This document shows positions 11,057-21,047 of a stretch of 64,000 bases of DNA, piece by piece. The notes under the pieces are model-generated. The model ran no database searches. It was not told where the DNA came from and saw only the letters and a program-made list of their open reading frames with translations. The DNA comes from Parabacteroides chinchillae (GTDB lineage: Bacteria; Bacteroidota; Bacteroidia; Bacteroidales; Tannerellaceae), in NCBI RefSeq assembly GCF_900108035.1, contig NZ_FNVS01000014.1:52304-116303 (forward strand). Reading direction: 5' to 3'. The position numbers and the translations under genes are program-made. Within the stretch, counting starts at the first letter, position 1, and the number at the start of each line of letters is the position of its first letter.

Positions 11057-11686
11057 CACTTTGTCTCCTTCTGTCACTTTCTTCAGAGGAGGGGGTATTC
11101 CAAAATGTGAAAAATTATCTATAGACATTCCACACAAGTATACAATTTACTAATATAGATAATATTACAACACACAAACGCGTTTTTCAAACTCCTAAAA
11201 CAGTCAATGCGGATTTCATTTTAACACTTCCGCAAACACTTTCCCTGATGCCTGAATAAGCTGTTTATTGCATGTATATGGCGTAGAAATTCCAGAAAGA
11301 GATTTGGCTAAAGCCATAAAAGAACAGGCTCTATCGGCCATCCATAGAGGGAGCGTTGCTCCCTTGTTAGCGGCATCAGCGGCCGGGCGTTAAACGCAGG
11401 TAAAGATGCAGCAACGAAACCAGCGGTTGTCTGAGCGAAGCGAATTCCGCTGGTTCAGCGAAGTCTTTTGCCGGAGTAGCCCGGACGGTGTAGCCTTGAC
11501 CTTTTGGTTACTTTTGGGTCAAGCCAAAAGTAATAAAAAAGTGTTCGCGGGAAGCACTAAAGCGTCACAGGTGTGATTTCGAGATAATGGTGTAATGATA
11601 TGTGAAACAATAATATATAACCAAATTTAGATCGTTTTGCAATTTGGGGATAAGCCCCGAAGATGGTGACAGAAGGTGACAAAGTG
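11057..11686. repeat. Hairpin-rich intergenic element bounded by 28-base imperfect inverted repeats
   Basis: The ends 11057-11084 and 11659-11686 are reverse complements at 25 of 28 positions, both containing CACTTTGTC and CTTCTGTCAC. Inside are perfect stems: GGGAGC/GCTCCC (11349-11354, 11358-11363), AACCAGCGG/CCGCTGGTT (11418-11426, 11447-11455) and TTACTTTTGG/CCAAAAGTAA (11508-11517, 11524-11533). The middle is visibly more GC-rich than its flanks and no coding frame is convincing. It fills most of the 1,065-base gap between rpsL and mutL. It may be a non-autonomous mobile element, a dispersed intergenic repeat or a structured RNA. Confidence 0.55.
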
Positions 11687-11745
11687 GAGTCGGCAAACAT
11701 GCGCAAGACAAACACCTATACCAACTACAATAGAGTAAAACAAAC

Positions 11746-13587
11746 TTATTTAAAACGTTTCTCTAATTCATCATCTGTAAGCATTGATATGATCGTCTTG
11801 CCATCTGGTGTAAGATTAGACTCCGGAGAAGAAAAAAGTGTGGCAATCAAATGATCCATTTCTTCATTTGAAAGCGACTTACCCGGACGGATAGCAGCTG
11901 CTTTAGCCAAAGACAATGCTATTGTCTTACGGATCTCTTCTTTTATCTCCGAACCGACTTCTATAGCACGGTCTACAATATCCCGTAATAGAGTCAATGG
12001 GGCTACATTCTCCAATCCGGAAGGAAGCCCATTAATGGCATAACTATCGTTTCCCAAATTACTCAGATCAAACCCTATCGAATGAAGATCATCTAATAAA
12101 GTAGGCAATATTGCAGCCTCGGCTACTGAAAATTCAATAATTTCCGGAAATAGCACCTGCTGAGACGCCCCTTTTTGTTGACGTAAATTATCCAAATACC
12201 GATCAAACAGAATACGTACATGCGCCCTATGCTGGTCAATTAATGCTAAGCCAGATTTCAAAGAAGTTATAATATACCTTCCCTTGTATTGGTAACAAGG
12301 ATTGGATGTTTCGGCAAACATCTTATCCGAAACGTTTGTTTCAATTAACTCCTCTTGTGGAAATTCATTAAGAGAGGTCTGTTCGAGTTGTACTGAAGCC
12401 CGGTCTTCTTCAAAACCTTTATACAATTTAGCCCAATCAAATTCCGACCTCTTATATGAGGACGAAGATGTTTCAAAAGGATTATAACCGGAGTTTACCT
12501 GAATTTGAGGAGCTTTAAAATTTGTGTTTTCCTGTACCGGATTATATACGGGAATATCTATTGCATCTTCCACATCAAAATCAATTGAAGGAATAGCACT
12601 TGATTTAGCCAAAGACTCACGTGTAGCTGCCATCAGGATTTGCCAAATAGGCTGCTCATTCTCAAATTTTATTTCTGTTTTAGTAGGATGTATATTTACG
12701 TCTATAGTAGCCGGATCTAAAGTGAAATAAACAAAATAATTCGGCATTTCTCCTACCGGAATCAACTGGTCATAAGCTTGCATTATCGCTTTATGAAAAT
12801 AAGGATGTTTCATAAAGCGCCCGTTCACAAAGAAATATTGAAGCGCGCCTCGTTTTTTGGCAGAATCCGGTCGTCCCACAAAACCCGAAATTGTAACCAA
12901 TGAACTATCTGCTTCCAGGGTAAGCAACTTCTGGTTCAACGCTTTTCCGTATATATTAATAATACGTTGACGAAGACCCGAAACTGGTAAATTATATATT
13001 TCGGTATCATTATGATGCAATGATAAAGACACTTGCGGATTAACCAATGCTATACGTTCAAATTCCGTAATGATATTACGAAATTCCGTTTCATTGGACT
13101 TTAAGAACTTCCTGCGCGCCGGGACATTAAAGAACAGGTTTTTTACAGAAAAGATACAACCTTCATTACAAGCGTCGGCCTCGGATTCCTGCACGACGGA
13201 CCCAGCTAAAACCAAACGTGTACCTAATTCAGAGCCACGCATTCTTGTCCGTAATTCTACATGGGAAACAGCTGCTATAGAGGCAAGAGCCTCACCGCGG
13301 AATCCCATAGTATGGAGCGAAAAAAGATCATCTGCCGTAGTTATTTTGGAAGTGGCATGCCGCTCAAAAGCCATTCTGGCATCTGTTTCCGACATCCCTT
13401 TCCCATCATCTACAACTTGTATCAGGGTTCTACCTGCATCCTTTATGTTTACCTGGACATTAGCAGCTCCGGCATCTATCGCATTTTCAACCAATTCTTT
13501 AACAACAGAAGCCGGACGTTGGATAACTTCGCCGGCTGCTATCTGATTTGCAATGCTATCGGGGAGCAAATGTATTATATCACTCAT
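11746..13587 (-). CDS. mutL: DNA mismatch repair protein MutL
   Basis: 613-aa mismatch repair ATPase. The GHKL fold is seen in [11 protein letters not shown] (near residue 40), DDGKGMS and [11 protein letters not shown]. The C-terminal dimerisation domain follows a low-complexity linker. Start at 13587 ([13 protein letters not shown]) is the family start and overlaps the stop of the upstream small gene as ATGA; a longer frame to 13605 is discounted. The endonuclease motif DQHAxxE is altered to DQHRAHVR near residue 451, and a CPHGRP motif is not seen (TPDGKT instead), so intrinsic nicking activity is doubtful. Confidence 0.95.
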   Translation of the reverse strand: MSDIIHLLPDSIANQIAAGEVIQRPASVVKELVENAIDAGAANVQVNIKDAGRTLIQVVDDGKGMSETDARMAFERHATSKITTADDLFSLHTMGFRGEALASIAAVSHVELRTRMRGSELGTRLVLAGSVVQESEADACNEGCIFSVKNLFFNVPARRKFLKSNETEFRNIITEFERIALVNPQVSLSLHHNDTEIYNLPVSGLRQRIINIYGKALNQKLLTLEADSSLVTISGFVGRPDSAKKRGALQYFFVNGRFMKHPYFHKAIMQAYDQLIPVGEMPNYFVYFTLDPATIDVNIHPTKTEIKFENEQPIWQILMAATRESLAKSSAIPSIDFDVEDAIDIPVYNPVQENTNFKAPQIQVNSGYNPFETSSSSYKRSEFDWAKLYKGFEEDRASVQLEQTSLNEFPQEELIETNVSDKMFAETSNPCYQYKGRYIITSLKSGLALIDQHRAHVRILFDRYLDNLRQQKGASQQVLFPEIIEFSVAEAAILPTLLDDLHSIGFDLSNLGNDSYAINGLPSGLENVAPLTLLRDIVDRAIEVGSEIKEEIRKTIALSLAKAAAIRPGKSLSNEEMDHLIATLFSSPESNLTPDGKTIISMLTDDELEKRFK

Positions 13588-13889
13588 TGCCAAAACAAAA
13601 ACCAAAACAAGGCAGCCAATACAGCTAAGGCTACCAGCAGTTTTACATTCCTATATTTCAAACTCCGAGAATCGACTCCTTTGTCCATGCTCTTTTTCAA
13701 ATGGGAAGTGCCTTCAACAAAACTGCCCTTTATCTGCGGCTTATATTCCTCAAGAGGTTCTTCCATTCCCATTTCACGTTTGATTTTACTCACACGTTCT
13801 TGCATAGCCTCTCTGTGAGGATCCCAATAAATAGGCTTATGTTCAAACTGACGCGGTTTACGCACATTATAAAATGAGAAAAGTGCCAT
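13584..13889 (-). CDS. Small C-tail-anchored membrane protein of unknown function
   Basis: 101 aa with a charged N-terminal 75 residues ([19 protein letters not shown]) and one C-terminal transmembrane helix ([17 protein letters not shown]). I know similar proteins as conserved Bacteroidales hypotheticals next to mutL. Its stop overlaps the mutL start (ATGA), so the two are co-translated, but no repair role is shown by the sequence. Confidence 0.85.
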   Translation of the reverse strand: MALFSFYNVRKPRQFEHKPIYWDPHREAMQERVSKIKREMGMEEPLEEYKPQIKGSFVEGTSHLKKSMDKGVDSRSLKYRNVKLLVALAVLAALFWFLFWQ

Positions 13890-13919
13890 GTTTAATTGAA
13901 TTACATTGTGAAAACTTCG

Positions 13920-15497
13920 CTAATGTACAAATTTATTATTTCTTCTGGGTGCTTCATTAACTTTTCTTTTCACCACCTGATAAATATCATCCTTGTTTTT
14001 AGGGCGGATATAATCAAACCAATAGAAATCTTTTAATGTTTTTTGATCAGGTTTCAGGTCCGGAATCGGGGTAAGCGTACCCTGAGATGCTGGTGTTAAT
14101 TTCAACCTTTCCAATTTATTATCTTTTACCCATATAGTTATAAAGCCGCTTTGGGTCTGGTTCATTCCCACCATAGCTCCATCACTCTCCAGAGGATAAA
14201 AAATAGATTCCGCATTCCCTGCAACATCTATTTGCCGGACAGCCTGCCCTTCAAAACAAGCTTTCAGGTCATTCCCTTTCAATTGGTTATAATAAGAAGA
14301 ATCGACATATTGAACCGCAAACGCAAATTGTCTCACGTGTGCATAGTCAATTGTACTGTCGTTCATATAAATCAGAATCGTATCTCCGTATATCTGGTAC
14401 TGCTCATTCCACAAAATCGGATCATTATACATATATAATACAGAATCACGCGTATTAAACTGCATGGAATCACAGACACCCTGCATATCGGTACGGTAAA
14501 AACGAACACCGTAATATGCTTTAATCTCACGGTAGACGGAATCTATTGTTGCCATTTGCAACGTATCGGCATGTAAATATAATGTATCACCCTGCGAATA
14601 TTCCAGCATCCGAGCACTATCTGTAGCGAAAGCATATCCGGTCGTTTCATTATAATAACCATATTGGCCTTCCAGAGTAATCTTCTTTATCGTATCCTGC
14701 AAACTCATATTTCCGAAAACTTCACCAAAGCCGATTTCGCGATTATAAGCAATTGAATCTCCCGTTAAAATCCGGTCACCTGAAACAACCTGGGAATTAT
14801 CCAACAGCAAAGAGGTGTTATTTACCGTATCATACCAACCAAGGGAAGAATAAATAGTACCACTATCCGATACTATAACAGACGGGCCTAATATTGTAGC
14901 AATTTTAGACATTGTATTATAATGCAGTGTATCCGAATAAAGTGTAAACTGAGGGTTTTCCAGACGTACACTATCATTAAAAACGGCAAGTTTCGTAGCC
15001 GGTGAATATTGTCCGTAAAAAGAGGATAATTGATTCAGGGAATCTACAATCATCCCTCCCTCAAAGTAATAGCCTATATCCGGAATACGTTCATAATTAA
15101 GACTGTCGGTAAACAACGTGACCTGCCCGTTTTCCATACGGACATTATCGCGCAGATAAGCAATTTCCGTATTTCCATTATAGAACAGATAATCTCCATA
15201 GACAAACAGGGTATCTCCCTGTTCCATTCTAACGTTGCTAAATGCTTCCAGCGAATTAGTTGATTCAAAGAAGTAAGCACTATCGCAATACATATACGAA
15301 CTATCATGGCGGAAGCATACATCACCAACCAGCACCTGAGCATCGGCATTCACCTCTTTATCATACGATAAAGTATTAGTATGCTCCAAAAAAACCTTGG
15401 TCGTTTTAGGAGGAATACTATCACTTGCCTGTGCAAAAACACAGACAGTGAACATACATAGCAAATGTATTAATAATAACTTAGTAAATAGTTTCAT
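13920..15497 (-). CDS. OstA/LptA-like outer membrane biogenesis protein
   Basis: 525 aa with a signal peptide (LLLIHLLCMFTVCVFAQA). Repeats follow of the OstA/LptA beta-jelly type, seen as recurring short strands such as GDTLFVYGDYLFYNGN and GDTLYLHADTL. The family is linked to LPS or outer membrane assembly; the exact role in Bacteroidetes is not settled. Its ATG overlaps the stop of the SurA-like gene by four bases, which fits an envelope assembly operon. Confidence 0.85.
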   Translation of the reverse strand: MKLFTKLLLIHLLCMFTVCVFAQASDSIPPKTTKVFLEHTNTLSYDKEVNADAQVLVGDVCFRHDSSYMYCDSAYFFESTNSLEAFSNVRMEQGDTLFVYGDYLFYNGNTEIAYLRDNVRMENGQVTLFTDSLNYERIPDIGYYFEGGMIVDSLNQLSSFYGQYSPATKLAVFNDSVRLENPQFTLYSDTLHYNTMSKIATILGPSVIVSDSGTIYSSLGWYDTVNNTSLLLDNSQVVSGDRILTGDSIAYNREIGFGEVFGNMSLQDTIKKITLEGQYGYYNETTGYAFATDSARMLEYSQGDTLYLHADTLQMATIDSVYREIKAYYGVRFYRTDMQGVCDSMQFNTRDSVLYMYNDPILWNEQYQIYGDTILIYMNDSTIDYAHVRQFAFAVQYVDSSYYNQLKGNDLKACFEGQAVRQIDVAGNAESIFYPLESDGAMVGMNQTQSGFITIWVKDNKLERLKLTPASQGTLTPIPDLKPDQKTLKDFYWFDYIRPKNKDDIYQVVKRKVNEAPRRNNKFVH

Positions 15498-16858
15498 TCT
15501 TTAATCCATCCCGGATAGCGGAAATCGCAATTCCTCCATCCGTCGCTAATACGGATATAAGTTGTTTTTTGTTTCTTCGCAATCCAGTCATTCAAAAGTT
15601 CTTCACGTTTCCGTCCTTCCACGATTGCTTTTAATGCCTGGTAGTCATCCGACAAGTTTGCTTTGTGGCCTTCCACACGGGCTTTCAGTTTTACAATAGC
15701 AACAACATCTTTTTGCTTATTTGTAATCATCGTAAACGGTTTTGATATATCACCCACCTTCATATTATATACAATCTTACCTATTTCCTGCGGCAATTCC
15801 TGCATCTCGAATTTAGGCGTACTGACATGATCACTTTCATAATTCTGATTTACCATCAATCCCTTATTATTCCGGGTATCCTTATCATAAGATACAAACG
15901 TTGCAGCATCTTCAAACGAGAATTTATTATCCTGTAAATCATTATATAAAGAATCCATACGAGCCATTGTTTCATTCAATTCTTTATCCGACACTTTTGG
16001 TTTTAACAAAATATGGCGGCAATTAATACGGTCTCCGCGTTTTTCAATCAATTGGATAATATGATAACCATATTCTGTCTGCACAATCTGAGATACACGT
16101 TTCGGATCTGTCAGGTTAAATGCCACATTTGCAAATTCTGGGGCTAACATACCTTTTCCCATAAAACCTAATTCACCACCACGTTTTGCCGATTCCGGAT
16201 CTTCAGAATATAAACGTGCTAATGTAGAAAACTCCATTTTTCCGCTTGTTACCTGTTCTGTAAAATCACGCAAACGGGCTTTGATAGCATCCGTCTCTTC
16301 AAAAGGAATTTTAGGTTCCATTGTAATTATCTGTACTTCTACCGTCGTAGGGATATTTGGCAGGCTATCTTTCGACAACTGGTTATAATACTTACGAACT
16401 TCAGAGGGTGTCAACTTAATTTCACCAACTAATTGATGTTGCATCTGCTGCACGATCTGCTGCTCACGAACCATTTCTTTACGTTCGTCTTTAATCTGCG
16501 AATATTTTTTATTAAAATATTCTTCCAGTTTTTCCCTTGATCCAATCTGATTTACAGCAAAATTCATCCATTGGTCTACTTGCTGAATAATTTGTGATTC
16601 GCTAACTTCTATACTATCTATTTTTGCCTGATTCAAGTATAGTTTATCAATAGCCATCCTTTCCGGAATCACACAATAGGGATCACCGTCCAGACGCTGT
16701 CCTTCATTTGCCAAATACAAACGCTGGGCTTCGACGTCAGAACGTAAAATCGCATCATCTCCTACCACCCACACAATTTCATCAATAACATTGTCTTGCG
16801 CCATCGCTGCACAAGTCCAACAGGCAAGAAAAAATACTACTAAAAACTTTTTCATCAT
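15494..16858 (-). CDS. Periplasmic peptidyl-prolyl isomerase/chaperone, SurA type
   Basis: About 454 aa. It has a signal peptide (MMKKFLVVFFLACWTCAAMAQ), a SurA_N-like helical segment (about residues 25-170) and a parvulin domain with YSEDPESAKRGGELGFM and EYGYHIIQLIEKRGD. A second, degenerate parvulin region follows. The likely role is folding outer membrane proteins. Start at 16858 (MM) lies just after the preceding gene; the frame continues upstream to 16945 but would overlap that gene. It is the third of three consecutive PPIase-like genes. Confidence 0.92.
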   Translation of the reverse strand: MMKKFLVVFFLACWTCAAMAQDNVIDEIVWVVGDDAILRSDVEAQRLYLANEGQRLDGDPYCVIPERMAIDKLYLNQAKIDSIEVSESQIIQQVDQWMNFAVNQIGSREKLEEYFNKKYSQIKDERKEMVREQQIVQQMQHQLVGEIKLTPSEVRKYYNQLSKDSLPNIPTTVEVQIITMEPKIPFEETDAIKARLRDFTEQVTSGKMEFSTLARLYSEDPESAKRGGELGFMGKGMLAPEFANVAFNLTDPKRVSQIVQTEYGYHIIQLIEKRGDRINCRHILLKPKVSDKELNETMARMDSLYNDLQDNKFSFEDAATFVSYDKDTRNNKGLMVNQNYESDHVSTPKFEMQELPQEIGKIVYNMKVGDISKPFTMITNKQKDVVAIVKLKARVEGHKANLSDDYQALKAIVEGRKREELLNDWIAKKQKTTYIRISDGWRNCDFRYPGWIKE

Positions 16859-16874
16859 GTCTACCGTTTTATAA

Positions 16875-17735
16875 TCATTTATCAGAGCCGTCATAAAATT
16901 TGACATCGCCGCCTCTGATAGCATCGTTATATAATTCGTCTTCAAATTTTTTCAAAAAATCTACTTTTCGTCGATTAATCAACATCTCGGTAATCTGAGG
17001 GGTTGCATAATCATAAGGAGCCACACTTCCCACTGAAAGGTATTCCTTAATATTCAACAGATAACAATAGCTACTATCAGAAACCTCCACGAACTTATTT
17101 ACTTTCAAATAATCAGCCGAGTTAGCCACATGAACAGGTATATTATCCATCACTTCATCAAAGTCGACCCATTTGTCGTAAAAGTAATCATAAATTACAG
17201 CATTCTGCACACTATACTTCTCTATTTTTTCCAATGAAGCCTCAGAAGTTGATTTATACCAGCTTTTCACATCGGATATTCCCGGCGCATCTTGTGGTAT
17301 TTTCAGGAACAGACCTTTAATAAGGCTCTTATCCAAAATAAATTTCTGTTGGTTCTCCTCGTAATAACTTAACTTATCTGTTTCGGGAATATTTGCAGAT
17401 AAGCGTTCATTCACCAACTGTTCCAAATAACGATAACGAACCAAAGAACTACGATACTCATCCACCAATTTATCTACAGCATCTTTATCATCACCCAAAT
17501 TACGTAGAGCCACATCATAAACCAAGGCATCTTTTACCCATTTTTTTATATAACTCTCCGCCAACAACAAACTATCTTCCGACGTCGCACTTTTGGGAAT
17601 AAGACTCGTTACTTCCGAACGTTTCAGCGTACGATCCTTCACTCTTACCAATACATCCGTATCATCCATCGGCTGTGTTCCCTTACATGCACACAGCAAA
17701 GATACAAACGCTATAAAAATGAAGCTATATTTCAT
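16875..17735 (-). CDS. SurA_N-like lipoprotein without a catalytic parvulin domain
   Basis: 286 aa. The signal ends in a lipobox (SLLCAC, Cys about residue 17), so it is probably membrane-anchored. The body is helical, with a SurA_N-like pattern (SEVTSLIPKSATSEDSLLLAE, then YYEENQQKF), and the GGELG and GYHII parvulin signatures are missing. It sits 11 bases after a double-parvulin gene and 16 bases before the SurA gene. It may be a non-catalytic chaperone partner. Confidence 0.85.
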   Translation of the reverse strand: MKYSFIFIAFVSLLCACKGTQPMDDTDVLVRVKDRTLKRSEVTSLIPKSATSEDSLLLAESYIKKWVKDALVYDVALRNLGDDKDAVDKLVDEYRSSLVRYRYLEQLVNERLSANIPETDKLSYYEENQQKFILDKSLIKGLFLKIPQDAPGISDVKSWYKSTSEASLEKIEKYSVQNAVIYDYFYDKWVDFDEVMDNIPVHVANSADYLKVNKFVEVSDSSYCYLLNIKEYLSVGSVAPYDYATPQITEMLINRRKVDFLKKFEDELYNDAIRGGDVKFYDGSDK

Positions 17736-17746
17736 CGATTTATATT

Positions 17747-19315
17747 TTATTTCTTGACCTTATTTATCAATTTCCAGTTAATTACAACCGGATATTTCTC
17801 ATTCAGGCTTTTTATCCACTGTTTTTCCAACATTTTCTGTTCGTTAACAGGCTTTGTCCAAATCTCCCGGTTACTTACATCAAATAATAATATACCATCT
17901 CTATATTCCTGCATCAAATGATCAAACTCAGGATGTTTTAGCGACAAATTCCCGCGCTCTGCCGTTGTCACAATATCACGAACAAAAAGATTATAAACAT
18001 CTTGCATAAAGTCGCCGGCATAGATTTTTGTAGAAAAAGGACAACGTTGGATATAATAAGCAAATTCACTTTGCGGAAAATCAATACCGTTTACGTGGAA
18101 CAAGGTCTTATTCATCTGCTTCGCCTTTTCATAAAAGGAGGCATCTGTAGGGAAATGATCATTGCATAATGCCTGCAACTCTGCATAAGCTTCAGGGTAA
18201 AAAACATAACCATATTCTTTTTTCATACGGTCATCAAAAACCTTATATAATTCAAAATTACGCTCTCCTTGTCCCATAGCACGCACCAACTTTTTCTTTT
18301 CGGCTTCAAACGGAGATCTGTCTAGCTTTTCTATCAGTTTTATTATATGATAACCAAAAGGCGTTTTCACCAAACCGGACAATTGTCCCGGGGTGGTTAA
18401 GGCAAATGCTGCATCCTCGAAAGAATCAACCATCTCACCGGGCCCGGTTATTGGTAATTCTCCTCCTTTCTGCGCAGAAGCAGTATCATCCGAATACTGT
18501 TTTGCAAGCTCTGCAAAGTCTGCTCCGTTCTTTGCTTTTTGATAAACCTCCTGTGCCCTTTCCAATACCTCAGATTGACTATTAGCAACCGTGTCTTTTG
18601 GAAAAGCGATCAATATGTGTGCTATATGAATTCTTCCCCGGTTTGCCCTACGGTTATGTATTTTAATCAAATGAAATCCCATATTCGTACGGACAGGTCT
18701 GGAAATTGCACCAACCGGCATTGAATAAGCTACATTTTCAAACGCTTTCAATGTTTGCATCGGCAATAAACAATGCACATATTCATAATGAATATTATCG
18801 TTCTCCTGTCCATTTATTTCTTTGCCGACAACATCAAAATCTTCTCCTTTACTAATCCGGTTATATACCTGCAAGGCTTTATTATAAACATCAACCGTAT
18901 CTTTAGAAACAATATTACCTTTCAAACGAAATAGTATATGACTCAACTCAAGCTCTTCATTTCCGCGATTATAGACTTCACGGGCAACAGCTTCTTCTGC
19001 ATCTTTGTCTGATAAATAACTTGCAATAAGCTGTGTACGATAACCGTCAAGCTCTTCTTTAAAAGCATCTGTTTTATCTAACTCCAAATTTTCCGCTTCT
19101 GCTACTTTTAATTTGAAGTTTTTAAATAATTCAACATACGCCTTTACAGATTTGCTGTCTGATAAATCGACCTCCTTATTCTTCTCTGCTATAAAAACAA
19201 ATTCCGATAAAGGTATTTGTTTGCCGGCTATGGTCATTACCACAGAATCCGGAAGAGTCTGTGCTTTTCCCGTGTAGCAAGCAAATATCAAAGATAATAC
19301 AAGTAACTTTTTCAT
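17747..19315 (-). CDS. Periplasmic PpiC-type peptidyl-prolyl isomerase
   Basis: 522 aa with a signal peptide (MKKLLVLSLIFACYTGKAQ). A first rotamase-like region is at about residues 120-225 (ELSHILFRLK, TNMGFHLIKIHNR). A better conserved second one (IHIAHILIAF, YSDDTASAQKGGELPI, TPFGYHIIKLIEK) is followed by a long C-terminal domain. I chose the start at 19315 because it begins the signal peptide; the frame runs back to 19348. It is the first gene of the envelope-folding operon. Confidence 0.92.
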   Translation of the reverse strand: MKKLLVLSLIFACYTGKAQTLPDSVVMTIAGKQIPLSEFVFIAEKNKEVDLSDSKSVKAYVELFKNFKLKVAEAENLELDKTDAFKEELDGYRTQLIASYLSDKDAEEAVAREVYNRGNEELELSHILFRLKGNIVSKDTVDVYNKALQVYNRISKGEDFDVVGKEINGQENDNIHYEYVHCLLPMQTLKAFENVAYSMPVGAISRPVRTNMGFHLIKIHNRRANRGRIHIAHILIAFPKDTVANSQSEVLERAQEVYQKAKNGADFAELAKQYSDDTASAQKGGELPITGPGEMVDSFEDAAFALTTPGQLSGLVKTPFGYHIIKLIEKLDRSPFEAEKKKLVRAMGQGERNFELYKVFDDRMKKEYGYVFYPEAYAELQALCNDHFPTDASFYEKAKQMNKTLFHVNGIDFPQSEFAYYIQRCPFSTKIYAGDFMQDVYNLFVRDIVTTAERGNLSLKHPEFDHLMQEYRDGILLFDVSNREIWTKPVNEQKMLEKQWIKSLNEKYPVVINWKLINKVKK

Positions 19316-19350
19316 CAAAAACTCTTTTACCATACTGCTATTATACATTA

Positions 19351-19358
19351 CAAAAATA
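19351..19358 (-). promoter_or_regulatory. Candidate -7 element for the PPIase-OstA operon
   Basis: TATTTTTG on the minus strand matches TAnnTTTG and lies 36 bases upstream of the 19315 start. No good -33 TTTG is seen at the expected distance, so this is moderate evidence only. Confidence 0.4.
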
Positions 19359-19442
19359 ACACTAATCTAACGGTTGCCGGCTAAGAAAAGTATGCTATAC
19401 CATTAAATTAGTGTTTTTTATAAAATACAAGGCATGAATTTA

Positions 19443-20930
<1,488 letters not shown>

Positions 20931-20948
20931 TTAAAAAATTATTGCGTG

Positions 20949-20956
20949 CAAATATA
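20949..20956 (-). promoter_or_regulatory. guaB -7 promoter element
   Basis: TATATTTG on the minus strand, 31 bases upstream of the guaB ATG and just after the recQ terminator, so guaB probably starts its own transcript. The -33 match is weak. Confidence 0.5.
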
Positions 20957-20973
20957 CAAACTTTTGGCGGATC

Positions 20974-21021
20974 AAAAAAACATTCCTTTCGGAAGAAATC
21001 AAAAATTCATCCGAAAGGAAT
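20974..21021 (-). terminator. Rho-independent terminator of recQ
   Basis: 11-bp perfect stem ATTCCTTTCGG/CCGAAAGGAAT (21021-21011 with 20992-20982). On the minus strand it is followed by G and then seven Ts. It lies 27 bases past the recQ stop. Confidence 0.8.
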
Positions 21022-21047
21022 TCCAAACTATCTTTTCAAACAGGTAT

